From assembly GCA_945643635.1 (NCBI GenBank), contig CALZFC010000103.1, positions 303,501 to 367,500 of the forward strand: a DNA stretch of 64,000 nucleotides, given 5' to 3'. Both the position numbers and the translations under genes were made by a program. A model generated the notes under the pieces. It saw only the letters and a program-made list of their open reading frames with translations. It was not told the DNA's origin and did not search any database. Of the stretch, positions 13,301 to 24,190 are shown one piece after another (within the stretch, counting starts at the first letter, position 1; the number at the start of each line of letters is the position of its first letter). This stretch comes from Allodiplogaster sudhausi. Taxonomy: Eukaryota; Nematoda; Chromadorea; Rhabditida; Diplogasteridae.

Positions 13301-14268
13301 TGCCATCTACGCCGTTGAGCCCTTTGAATCTTCCGTTCTCAACGGGTTCCCAGCAGGACCGCATCGTATTCAAGGTTAGCAGAAATAATAACTGTAATTA
13401 GCACAAAAAAAGAAATCTATTTACGACAATATATACTTACATTCATTCACTTTATCTCTATCTTTTTCTCTCTTTCTCTCTCTCTTTCACTCTCGTTCTC
13501 TTTCTCTTCCACTCTCTCACAATCAGGCATGGGAGCCGGAATAGTTCCGCCGAATCTGGACTGCTCGCTCTTCTCGGAAGCTCTTCGTGTTCACTCGGAT
13601 GATGCAATCGTCATGGCTCGGCGTCTTGCCTCTGAGGAATCGATCCTTGGTGGAATAAGCTCGGGCGCGAATGTCTGCGCGGCCATTGAGGTTTCACTGT
13701 CCTATGTTTTAGTGTCAATCAAATTTTTAGTGAAACTATTATTTTTAGTGCCAATAACCTGTGCCTTTATAATTTGCATATTTTTATGCTTATTTTTAGT
13801 GGTGCTACTGTGTACAATCCAAATGAACATAATTCCACTTTCAATTAGAATGCGCTTGTTATGCACTTTACATGGCAATTTTTGCTTCTTTCTATTTTTG
13901 TCCATGCCAGAAATTCAAGAAGAAGAAAATTGGAGTTCCTTTCAGCTTGCGAAAAGACCTGAGAACGCGGGCAAACTGATTGTTACCATGATCAACAGTT
14001 TCGGAGAGCGATATATGTCCGTTGTCATCTTTTATATCATTAATGACATAAATTTCATAGTTTAAAATCTATTAATTCAAGAAAAAATTGTATGCCCAGA
14101 TTAATAGATTAAACCGAAAAAGGTTATTCTAGCTCGACCGACCTCTACGCGACGATTCAAAGCGAGGCCGAAAAGATGGCTCATCAAACTATCGAAGAGA
14201 GCATTGCGGTCGCTCTTAAATACGTGAATGCGTATGTTAGCGCATGCCGTATTCTTTTCTTAGACTAG
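10360..14268 (+). CDS. Cysteine synthase-like PLP enzyme, copy B, intact
   Basis: Same family and intron positions as copy A. Exons: 10360-10459, 10882-10964, 11060-11148, 11736-11811, 12036-12131, 12320-12394, 12719-12799, 13299-13374, 13527-13690, 13946-14016, 14133-14268; 1,047 nt, 348 aa, phase-consistent. PLP lysine K47 (NPAGSVKDR), phosphate loop [14 protein letters not shown] and GISSGAN are present. The substrate loop reads PTGGNL: the Ser of the canonical TSGNT is Gly and the last Thr is Leu, so activity on O-acetylserine may be changed or lost. The C-terminus is extended by about 12 residues relative to copy A because the stop has moved. Intron 7 holds a long hexamer repeat. Exon structure is secure; catalytic status is inference. 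Confidence 0.88.
12812..13074. repeat. CTTTCT hexanucleotide microsatellite in copy B intron 7
   Basis: About 260 bp of nearly pure (CTTTCT)n between exons 7 and 8. The long SF-, SL- and RE-repeat open frames across it on both strands are low-complexity artefacts, not proteins. Copy A lacks it in the same intron. Confidence 0.95.
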
Positions 14269-15862
14269 GACGCAAATTGTTATAAATTCGCAATTGTTCA
14301 TAATTAGCTCATAAGCTTTCCGATAAATAGCCGTCATTACAGACAATACTAACGAAAAATGTATGTAATTTTTGTTTTTATGGATGTATTCAAACAGATA
14401 AGAAGGAAGAGCCTCATGGTCAGCTTAACACATTTGTTGTACCGGTTAGCAAGATACTACGTTCGATCGAATCTGTTACAAATATTCCTTCGTTATTCCA
14501 GCTTACATCGCCCATTAGAGAATGCCTGATTGCGAGAAACCCATTTATCGAGAGATTGCGCAGATCTGTAAAAGTCACACTTTTTTTTAAAATATGACTG
14601 CGTCCACGGAAAAACTCATACTTTTGTAATTTAAGCCCAGGAGCGTCTAGGAATCGACAAAGATGTCGCCCTGCCCGGCCAACCCAAGTACCTCCGAGGA
14701 GCACAGGGGCTGCCGGGCACAGACAGCACTGAGCAGCGAGGGCCACTCAGGGGCTGCTTCTGTTCCTGGCAGCTTCTCCCTTGTCAGAGACGCACACTAT
14801 ACTCTGCCGCGTTTGGCACTATAGGGCCATACACATTGGAATGCTCTCCTTCGAAGTACTTTCTGTTCTCATTGCTCGTTTTGCTTCTATCTCTGTCTCT
14901 CTGCGTCTTTTGCACTCTCTACTCTCTTCTCTGTCTCTCTCACACTCGCTCGGTTCCTCCCTCTTCCCTCTCCAATCCTACGATGTGTGGCCCTTGCCAT
15001 CTCTATTTCTTTATTCGAGAGTAAAAGGATTCCGTCTATAAGAATTCCAGTGAGCAGCCGGCTCCTGCTATTTCGCAGAGGAAAGAGATGAGAGTATGGA
15101 GAGGATGGGCGGTAGAGTGTTCGGTACTCCTGTTTTCCTGCACTATCTACTATGTCAAAGTAGTGTTCTTCTGATATACAAATTTGCCAAGCATTGAGAT
15201 TCATCAAGAGTGGCAGATAAAACATATGAGCCTCAGCATCACATATTTATTGCCACCAATTTCATTCCAAAAAAAATTGTTCTTTCACCTCTTCAACTTG
15301 GAAAGTTACATCTCATAAAAAAGTTTCAACAACTGCGTCGTAAAAGACTTGGCTGCATACAAAGAAGGGATGTTATTATCGATTTATCTATTTATCGTAA
15401 ATGAAAAAAAGGTATTTGAATGTGACAGCGTTAAAATAGGAAAATATAGATCGACAAACTCTCTCTCTCTCTCCCACCCGCTTCATTCCACCCTCATCCG
15501 TCTCCTATCCTATGATGAGTGTAGTGCCCTAGCAAACTATATTTTTCAATTGAATAGATAAAAGGATTGTGTTATCGTGATTACAGACAGAAAAATATTG
15601 ATTGTTTATCGAACAGGACCATGACATTAAAATGTACACATCGTATCTATAAACCAACATGTTATCGCTGGTAATCTTCAGACCAATAAGAATAAATCTT
15701 CAATAAGATTCGGACAGGAGTCAGAGAGTGTGAAAGAGAGAAATAATGATAGAAGAGAAATAGAGAGATCGCGAGAGAGATGAGTGAGCAGCGGTAGAGA
15801 GAAAGAGAAAGAGAGAGAGAGAGACATACAGAGAGGGAGAGAGAAAGAGAGGGAGAAAGAAA
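14269..15862. other. 3' flank of copy B and duplicated non-coding block
   Basis: From about 14400 to 15000 the sequence matches 26700-28000 in pieces: the AACACATTTGTTGTAC segment, the TTCGATCGAAT.TGTTACAAAT segment, and a 250-bp GC-richer stretch around 14640-14860 matching 27600-27840. No intact ORF is conserved between the two. Bases 15700-15860 are GA-rich low complexity. Confidence 0.55.
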
Positions 15863-16383
15863 TCAGGGACACTGAGATGCTTCATAGCACGTGAGTTGGC
15901 AGATCCTCTCGAACAGCGCTGCCTTCATCTCGTTCGAGAACTCGACATACTCGAACTTTCTGCTCAAAATCACCACTTCCTCGACCGTCTTCAGCGAATC
16001 CAGGCAGAGATACTGAAGACACATTCAAAAATATAAAACAATAATTATACATATTCTTGATTCTGTATAATGTTAAACTCAAATTATTGTTTAGATTATT
16101 GCAGATTTTTATAAAAAAACAATTCAAAGTATTTTAAAAAATGAAGGCCAAATATGTACATGCCTGAACTCGCATGAGGCTGTACTTATCCGAGTAGAGA
16201 AGCTTCTTCTATAGCGGAATTCCGCTGCTCTCCGGTCCACAGAGGAAATTCGTGCATTCGCGAATCACAAGTTCCATCTTGAATTTGTCCCCGAGACGGA
16301 GAAGGCACTCTACCGTCTTGGCTGAAATATAATTTAGTGACAAGAATGTCCACAACTAATACATCAGCATTATATTTCTTTAA

Positions 16384-16384
<1 letters not shown>

Positions 16385-16465
<81 letters not shown>

Positions 16466-16500
16466 CAGTATTATTATTATTATTATTATCAGTATTATTA
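16385..16500. repeat. ATT trinucleotide microsatellite
   Basis: (ATT)n interrupted by CAG triplets, inside the gene A intron between the exons at 16534-16684 and 16164-16321. Confidence 0.9.
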
Positions 16501-17559
16501 TGATTATATTTAGTTAGTAAAGATCTCTTTTACCTGTGACCTGCTTATGAGATGGGTAGATGACGTGGAGAAGCTCAACAAATTCTTCGAAGACAACATT
16601 GTCAAGCTTGATCTCCTCCTTGTCCATGTTGTCGGGATCCTTGTATAACATCTCGTAGAATACGGGCGAGAATATAGATAGGAACTTTAAAGTTAAAATA
16701 GTTTCTTTTAAGATATTATAATTTAATCACAATGTATGTTGAAAAATAAATGAATCATGAATTGTAAAAAAAATTTAATATGCAGAAAAGACGCGATATT
16801 TAACTAGTAGGCAAAAACTACCTGTTTTCCGACGTGAAGGCGCTTATCTCCAATGATGAGAATAACATTGGTGATGTTCGGCTGAGGGGCAGAGAAGTCG
16901 TAGAGGGGAGATGAATAGAGTCTGTTGTGATCACATTGACCTTTATATATCCGTAAATGTGACAAAAAAAGCTTGAGATGTTTTCTCGCAAAATAGAGTT
17001 ATTATAATTAATTTGCTAATTCCTAAATATAAATATGAAAAGAAACAGCTTACGGTGCGCCGTTGACCTCCGTGACGTTGATCGAAGCCTCGATGACTAT
17101 TCCGCCATCTTCTCTGATGAATCCTTTCTCCGGATCGAGAACGTCGTCCCAGTCTATAGACGAGGCGTAGTCTTTGTAGTCTTCTTTAAATTTGTACGTT
17201 CTCGAGAACTGAAAAAGAGCGGCAGAGCTAAAATCCCTTCTACATTGAGAGAGAGAGAGAACCGACTGATGGTTCAGCTCTAATATGATGTTTACGCATG
17301 GGCTCTCTAAACCTCACCAACCGTCTTGGAATACGGCGCATGGCCCTTTTGCGCCAGAATAGTGAAGGTTACAGTGCTCTTGCATCTCCATTTAGTATCC
17401 GTGTTCTCCGAGTTGTAGTTGACGAAGACGGTCAACTGCTTCATATTACCAGTGCCCAAACATTTCACAACCAGGCGCCTGCAATGTTCTGTGTGATCTT
17501 AAAACGGATGTTAATCGGATTAAATAGCATAGAGAGCTATGTAAATGGTATTTACTCTA

Positions 17560-17840
17560 TTAATATCCCGGGAGTACTATTTTTCAATACCCTTGCGGGG
17601 AATGGGGGCACTATTAGGGGGAGGGGTTCTATTAGAGGGAGTGATACTATTTTTCAATACGATACCCTAAAAGCTTGATAACAAAATTTTGTTTTCAAAA
17701 AAGACGAATCATAACTCAATTTTCAATGGAATCATTACATGAATATCTGTTATAACGCAGTTTTTGAATGAATTTGCAATCAGTTCATGGGGAACAGCAT
17801 CCTATCCATGCATTGAGGTATTATTCTTTTAGAGGGAGGG
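17560..17840. repeat. G-rich dispersed repeat (ATTAGAGGGAGGGG type), copy 1
   Basis: Contains repeated CACTATTAGGGGGAGGGG-like units beside CTATTTTTCAATAC, then GAATGAATTTGCAATCAGTT. The same modules recur near 22290-22640 (inverted), 47590, 48730-49150 and 56320-56530. Lies in the first intron of gene A. Confidence 0.7.
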
Positions 17841-18160
17841 CACTATTGAAGGCGCTTAAAAAAATTGGTGAGAAGCACACATATAGTACACATTTGTAAT
17901 ATACGTACCAGGGCAGACTTCCGATCCGGATTTCAGGCGAATTGACGCTCGTTTCCAGTTCGGCGAGCTTCGGCACGTTCAGACGAATCGTGTCACTGGC
18001 CATGGCGTCTGCCAAGCGACACAGGATATGTAGGTCACTAGGAAGGCATTCATTCAAATTTAATGATTAATCCATATACTGAAACAGAGCAAAAGCTTTT
18101 AACCGCCGTTTAAAACGCAAAAATTGTTGAATATTCAAGACAACCATTTCTGTGTTTTAA

Positions 18161-18351
18161 AGGAGTGCGATCACCAAAAAATTATGTGATTTTTCAAATT
18201 GCCGCGGCCCTTCTTACTCTCATTCGCGCATGCCATTTTCACGCCGGTTTATGCGACCTGGGAAATAGCACGTGAGAATGAGAATGAGGAATCACAGGGC
18301 AGACGCGGCATTTCAAACCTGCATTAAATATTTTTCGGTGATCGCCCTCCT
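18161..18351. mobile_element. 191-bp MITE flanked by TTAA
   Basis: Terminal inverted repeats of about 20 bp (AGGAGTGCGATCACC... and ...GGTGATCGCCCTCCT) bounded by TTAA at 18157-18160 and 18352-18355. A TTAA target is the signature of piggyBac-type transposition. A 514-bp relative sits at 40480-40993. No coding capacity. Confidence 0.8.
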
Positions 18352-18355
18352 TTAA

Positions 18356-19252
18356 GTGTTTAAAAATCGAGCTATTAATATATCTAGAAACACCATGAGC
18401 ACATTGACTTTTATAAATATGCTCACAAATAATGTAGCCGCTGCTAGCTAAATTTCTTCGTTTAAAGGAGGTCTCCGGCGAATAAATAATCTCCTTTGTT
18501 TTTTCGCTTTATTTCGTCATGATGAGCAATAAAATTCGATTGCAATTGTTCCAAAGTCACAAAAATCCTTCTGCTCTGAGAAAATAAAAGTATTCTCTGC
18601 CCTTCACGCACTTTGAATTCTCAGTTATTTTAATTAACTCGTCTAATATTATTGTTCGGAAATGGTCAAGATTCATCGAATAACACCAAACTAAGATAGA
18701 AGTAATTCAACATCCAGCACAACCTGTATTGTCTAAATAAATAAATAAAACAAGCACGTATGTATTACCATAAGATGTCTAACGTGGATGGCCGTTCCTG
18801 CGAGTGCCGGAGGGCTGCGGCCCGGAGACAGAGGATGGAGATGCGGAAGAGCGAGCGCGCTTGCTTGCCGGAGGAGACATTCCAACTCTTCTTAAAGGTG
18901 CATACAAGTTCAATAGACCCGCCGAACACCATACCCGTAGCTATATTTAACAGAAGTATGCTTCCGATTGTCAAACGGCCATAGATATCAAAGTGCTACG
19001 AAGTAAAACCACTGCAGACTTTTTATCGATACAGAAGTTGATGTCAATGTAACAACATAATTATGCGCAAATTAAAAACCGAATGGACGATAATTGGACA
19101 TGGAGTAGATTAAAAGCAATAGAGGTAGAGATATTTATAGAGAACTGTAAGCGAGAGAATATGAGTGAAAGAGAGAGAGAGAGAGAGATCACTACGTCTC
19201 TTATAGAGAGTGAGAAGGGAAGAAAAAGAGGACAACGATACTCTACTTAGAA
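18356..19252. other. Intergenic; possible small ORF
   Basis: Another TTAA-started end resembling the MITE (AGGAGGTCTCCGGCG) begins at 18466, with a similar end near 50266. At 18775-18984 (+) there is a GC-richer 69-codon ORF beginning MSNVDGRSCECRRAA; the minus strand is also open there with a hydrophobic stretch. I cannot decide which, if either, is coding. GA-rich near 19150-19230. Confidence 0.35.
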
Positions 19253-20142
19253 TTAGCTTATCAGTTTGAAGATCCTGTCCAGCAGCGCTGCCTTCATGTC
19301 ACTCGAGAACTCGTCGTATTCGAGCGTTCCCATCAGCGCAGCCACTTCGCCGACCGTCTCCAGCGAATCCAGGTATTGAAACTGAAAATACATTAAATAA
19401 TCAAATGTATTCTTGCAAATGTATTGCATTAGGTCATTGTATATTTTAATATGAAAAAAATGTTAGAGTGTTACAAATTAAGGCCAAATACATGCCTGAA
19501 CACGCGCGAGGCCGTACATATCGGCGTAAAGAAGCTTCTTCTCTAGTGGAATTTCGTTACTCTCCGGTCTGCTGAGGAACTGAGTGCACTCTCGCACCAC
19601 AAGTTCCATCTTGAATTTGTCCCCGAGCTGGAGAAATCACTCGATCGTCTCAGCTATTATAAAAATGACACGTCCGGGCACTACTATACATATGTACATC
19701 AGAATTATGCTTCTTCATATTTATATACATTTAAGTAATATATATCTTTTTTTTACCTGAGACAGTTTTGCGAGTTGGATAGATGACGTGCAGAAGCTCA
19801 ACAAACTCATCGGGGTCAACTTCGTCAAGTGTGATCTCCTCCTTATACTTCTCTTTCTCCTGGTCCTTGTAGAACTTCGCGTAGAAGACGGGTGAGAACG
19901 TAGACAGGAGCTTAATAGTTACATTTGCAACTTATAGTAATTATAATTTAATCCCATTCTTGTATGTAAATCAGAAAAAAAATTATTACAGTGTTGTAAA
20001 ATAAGGTTTAATATGTAGAAAACATTTAACAAGTTAGCAAAAACCTGCCTGCTTACCGACGTGAATGCGCTTATCTCCGATGATAAGAACAACATCGGTG
20101 ATGTTCGGTTGCGCAACAGTGAAATCGCAGAGGGAAGTTGAT
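19253..20142 (-). pseudogene. MATH-BTB gene B: BTB half with nonsense codon
   Basis: Minus-strand exons 20142-20049, 19910-19757, 19653-19496 and 19381-19253 encode the BTB domain (TSLCDFTVAQPNITDVVLIIGDK split over an exon; LLSTFSPVFYAKFYKD) and the C-terminal region ending KAALLDRIFKLIS. In the third exon a TGC codon of the conserved VECLLRLG motif is TGA (19639-19637). The first exon's correct-phase exit is a GC donor (CAG|GCAGG) although a decoy GTAAGC lies a few bases earlier. The second and third MATH exons are absent; a damaged first exon lies at 21781-21852. Non-functional as a MATH-BTB protein. Confidence 0.83.
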
Positions 20143-20180
20143 CTAATAAAAAGAATTGTCTGCAACGATTACAAGGACCC

Positions 20181-21292
20181 TTATGTATATCCGTACGATG
20201 TAGCTTCCTCCTCCTCGGCTACTTTTTCTTCATCGACATCTTCTTCCCACTCTGAGAATGACTACGTAGATGAAGGAGATTTCTATGCATACGGTACATA
20301 ATCATGGTTATTGTAGGCAAACGTATATAGTATTACGGTAAATAAGAGCTTTGGAGCGATAAGAATAAGAAGATCATTTAATATTCTTTAGTGTCTTCAT
20401 ACCCTAAAATCATGGCTCGTATTGTTAGATGAATATTTGGGACTAAACATCGACCCTGCTGAAAACCCTTTGTATTTCGCCTGCCCGGGACTCTGCCAGT
20501 AGAACAAGAAACGCGGACGCGTTCACTGATGCCGAGCTTGCCTTAATTGAGAAGAACATTCCATTTTAAAATGCAAGGGAAAATTTTTTTTAAAGTTTTT
20601 TTTTCAATAATAAAAATAGAGAAGGAATAAGAAAAGTAACAGAACCCTTCTTGCTGGGCCGACCGCCTTGCTTGTTCCAGTATAGCTCGATTAAGACGTC
20701 ATCCTGGACCTTCTTTTCCGGCTCCCAAGAACTGTGGCTTCAAGGGAAGGCAAAAGATCATCATTAATGATAAGATAACCTTGCATTGTACTACATTTTT
20801 TAAATATAATTATTTCTTGGTTTGGGATTGAAAAAGCAATAAGAAGATTGGATTGAAAAAGCAATAAGGAAATGTGACAGATGAGATTGAGAAAGCAATA
20901 AGGAAATGTGACACTATCAGAATTAATTTTTTTTTTTGCTTTTTAAAGAATAAAAAGATTTTTAATATACTCACGCAACGGTCCAGCCACGCCATTTCAT
21001 AAGATACTGCAGTGCTCCGTCCTAAAAAAAGGCTTATTAGCTAAACAGAAACTTATTTTTTATATATAATTACAATAAATCGAGCCGAAAACCATAAGGA
21101 ATTATCTCAATCATATTGGTGTAATAGCAAGTGTTATCCAGAAGATAATAAGGCAAATGCCCGCGATAAATAGCGGAGATGTAGAAATGACAGAAACATA
21201 TTTCAATATTTTTTAAAGCAAGAAAAAAGATGCAAGAAAACCTTGTATCGGTGATTGAGAATCCTTTCAACTATGTTGAACTTGCCGGCCAT
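20181..21292 (-). CDS. Small chromodomain protein, 5 exons, 113 aa
   Basis: Minus-strand exons 21292-21242, 21021-20975, 20731-20646, 20541-20455 and 20251-20181 give 342 nt with all phases matching. Residues 5-55 form a chromodomain: FNIVERILNHRY, QYLMKWRGW, SWEPEKKVQ, then an acidic helix DDVLIELYW. Putative methyl-lysine cage residues are F5, W27 and W30. A basic linker (GGRPSKKGK; RRNTK) and an acidic tail (EWEEDVDEEK) follow. Chromodomains of this type read methylated histone lysines, so a nuclear heterochromatin role is likely. The first three exons are secure. Exons 4-5 rest on phase and weak donors (GTTCTG, GTCGATG). An acceptor (CTTACAG) lies nine bases before the ATG. It sits between the two surviving parts of bath gene B, on the same strand. 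Confidence 0.75.
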
Positions 21293-21780
21293 GGCCTTTA
21301 CCTGTAAGAAGGAAGCATGAACTATTCAATCAAAGAAAATAATACAAATACACAAAACATACAAAAAGAAAGCACAACACGAGAGTGTTTTTGTTAACCA
21401 AAAGAGCAGCATGCGTGATTCAAAAACCTTCGCTGCCTCTCTGCCTCATCCACATATTCCTGAGTTGGACACTCACGCGGTCTGGCGCTCTCGCTCATCG
21501 CTGCATGTAGTATGTACATACTACATACATATGTACATACCTTGGAGATAGATGCAAAGACCTAACACAGAGCGAGAGATTGAGTGAGAGAGAGAGAGCG
21601 AGAGCTAGCCAACGAGAGTGTGAGAGAAATAGTAGAGACGATCAGAGAAAAGAAGAGAGAGAATGTAATATGGTGAAGACGATGACACAGAGGGTTGTGC
21701 TCACAATCAGGTATGTCCAAATGCACGCCCGGCCCGCGATCCTTGCGGGCCGGGCCGGGCCAAGAAAAAAAAACTAAGGC

Positions 21781-21852
21781 AGACGGGCAATCCGGGTTTC
21801 GCTTCAGCTTGACCAGATCTGGCAAGTCCAGACGAATCATACCGCCGGCCAT
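21781..21852 (-). pseudogene. Relic first exon of a MATH gene (gene B 5' end)
   Basis: Minus-strand reading starts MAGGMIRLDLPDLVKLK, the standard bath exon 1, but about 17 nt are missing relative to gene A and the GT donor is gone. A GGGCCGGGCC-rich segment follows directly (21725-21770). Confidence 0.8.
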
Positions 21853-23162
21853 AGCTTCTACAAGGGGATACAGGATTGACCACTAGAAAATCTTTCGTTC
21901 AGATTTAATGATTAATCCATACAGCATAACAATTCATTCAAACCACATAACTTGTGAAATCAGCATAATTTAGCACGTCTCTGTTAAAAGATCGTGCCTA
22001 GCAAGACAGACCCAATAGTTAAAGACATATCGAGACAGATATGTTATTTTTAGAAGACGATGAGGATGACATGGACATTTGCTCGGACGAACTTGCGAGT
22101 TTAGTGTAAGACTATATCAAGATTTCTTCTGGTACTGTAGAACCTAATTGTTAGAGCTACAAAGATAAGAATGAAGTCTCTTCCGTACATGATTTATTCC
22201 TGTTTTTGAATGCTTTGCAATCGAAGCCATCACAACAAGAATAAGTCACTACAAAACATCTTGAAATCAGCAAAATCATGGCCCACTTATTAAACCCCCC
22301 CCCCCCTCCACAGTACTCCCCTTTGAGAATGTCACTGAAAAATAGGGAAATAGTACCCCTCCCTCTAGTTGAACCGCTCCCCCTCCTATAGTACCCCCTC
22401 CTAATTGTCGATTACCTCAGCTCGAATCCTGGAGGCATGGGATGCTTTTGCCAATGAAGTGATTGCAAATTCATTCAAAATCTGCTGTAAGACGGGTATT
22501 CCATGAAATTTCTTTCGTCACGCAAAAATTTTTTTGTGAATAAATGTTGTTAGTAAACATTTGGTGTTTCACATTATAGTACCCCTCCTTCTAGGTGAAA
22601 ACCTCCCTCTTACAGTGCCCCTTCATCGCGTTGGTACCGAAAATATGTATCTTCTTTGTTATCACAAATAAAGGGATCAACAGTCAAGAAGTAAAAGTCC
22701 TTCTCTGCTTTATGCTACTGGTGACATGCTCTTGTTAGTAGGAGCTTCGGAAAGCACGCGTGGGAATGCATAAATCATAAAGATAAACACGTGCATAAAT
22801 CACAAAGAGAGCCATGCTTACATATGTATATCCTAAAGATAACCACATTCGACTTGACATGTAGTAAGCGTGAGAGAGAAAGAGAAGAGATGGAGAGGGA
22901 GGTAGGAAGGAGGGAGAGGGAAAAGAGATAGTAGAGATTGAGAGACAGCTGTTCCTAGGAAAGAGAGAAAGAGAAAGAGAGAGAAGGAGAGCTGGCACCG
23001 ACAATCATGTTCCATGAAAGGGATAAAAGCTGCTTTCAAGCTAGTCACAGTTAATGAAAAGCTTCAGCTCATTCGACCTTTATTCAAGTTCACTATTCTA
23101 AATATCGGTCTGTTTCCCTTATTTATATGCAAAGCATCTATTTCATTATACTTTCTTTTTCT
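21853..23162. other. Repeat-rich intergenic region
   Basis: Bases 22285-22640 hold the inverted form of the G-rich dispersed repeat (C-runs, CTCCCCTTTGAG, CCCTCCTAATTG, and ATTGCAAATTCATTCAAA). Bases 22865-22995 are GA-rich. No supported gene. Confidence 0.55.
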
Positions 23163-24190
23163 CTTATAATTAGAGACCGCAGATGATTTTTTCAAATAGC
23201 AATGAAATGTAAACGAATGATGTTTCTGGGGATTTTCAGTGACGAGAAAACCATATCTATAATCAGAAACCCAAACAAAATTGAAATTAAGTCATAAAAA
23301 GGATATGCATATTTTTAATATGCATATTCCTGGGGAGTATGGGACGCCCACAGTATGCCTGCCGATGCATGTCATTGTGTCATCTGAAGTTCGGTCGGTC
23401 AGATTATCGCTACAGACGATGCCCAACTAACTTCTTTACACTTTCTTTTTTATTTATTTTTAGCACAACAATTTTATCTTTATTTTTAAATTTAATATAT
23501 TTAAATCTCGCTCCACTCTTTTGTTCGGTGGCCCATGATTCTGCGAAAAAAGTAATTGTTTGGGCCGACGAGTCTCACATCAGCTGCCGGCAATGTTTCG
23601 ATGATATCTAACACCCCGATATTCAAAGTAACTTCAAATTTTGTATACGTACTTAGAAAGGTCATGGCTTCAAAAAGAACGTTGAAATTTGCCCGCCACG
23701 GCAGTATAAATATGTTTTTAGCCCAAAATAATGAATTCGGATGACATACCACAATACATTTTTGAATATATCTAACACCCCGATAATCAAAGTAACTTCA
23801 AATTTTGTATACATACTTAGAAAGGTCATGGCTTCAAAAAGAACGTTGAAATTTGCCTGCCACGACAGTATAAAATATGTTTTTTACTCAATATAAGCGG
23901 CGAAAAAAATTCAGTCAAATTATTGCATGTTGCTATTGACCACGAGAATGGACACTAAATAGGATAAAATAGCGAGCATTCTTCTTAGTGACTTAAATGC
24001 TATTAATTAAGACTAAAAAAATGCCGCAGAAGCGATGGAGACGCGGCGGACATCACTAAACTTGAAAATATCGTGCCCCCGTTTTTTAAGGTGCATTCAC
24101 GGTGCCCGTATTTTAGAAATTAAGGTACGGTAGCAGCCGGCCCAAAGTTCATTGTGTCAAATGTTGGTTACTGCGGTCTCTACTTATAAT
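23163..24190. mobile_element. 1,012-bp non-autonomous hAT-type transposon with 8-bp TSD
   Basis: The element spans 23171-24182. Its ends are a perfect 12-bp inverted repeat, TAGAGACCGCAG and CTGCGGTCTCTA, and it is flanked by the direct repeat CTTATAAT (23163-23170 and 24183-24190). An 8-bp duplication and a YARNG terminus are hAT hallmarks. The interior has no transposase ORF. It contains a 164-bp tandem duplication. Confidence 0.9.
23605..23890. repeat. 164-bp direct repeat inside the hAT element
   Basis: TATCTAACACCCCGAT begins at 23605 and again at 23769. The two units match closely through GCAGTATAAA.ATG. Confidence 0.85.

Larger units (their letters stand above)
15863..18003 (-). pseudogene. 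MATH-BTB (bath) gene A with one nonsense codon
   Basis: MATH plus BTB/POZ protein, a family of CUL-3 E3 ligase substrate adaptors. Minus-strand exons: 18003-17909, 17478-17322, 17208-17054, 16921-16822, 16684-16534, 16321-16164, 16012-15863; 966 nt (322 codons), every phase correct. MATH covers roughly residues 5-137 (IRLNVPKLAEL; DWDDVLDPEKGFIREDGG), BTB about 140-220 (NITNVILIIGDKRLHVGKQ; FLSIFSPVFYEMLYKDP), then the C-terminal helical region (KTVECLLRLGDKFKM). The sole defect is TAG at 16211-16209, where sister genes have GAG in a FEKK motif. It would truncate the product to 256 aa, keeping MATH and BTB. The intron after VQ uses a GC donor. Either a young pseudogene or a functional truncated protein. 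Confidence 0.88.

Noticed and set aside
20065..20301. Plus-strand ORF ending in a Ser-rich, acidic tail
   Set aside because: It is antisense to the last chromodomain exon and to a bath B exon, which fit phases on the minus strand.
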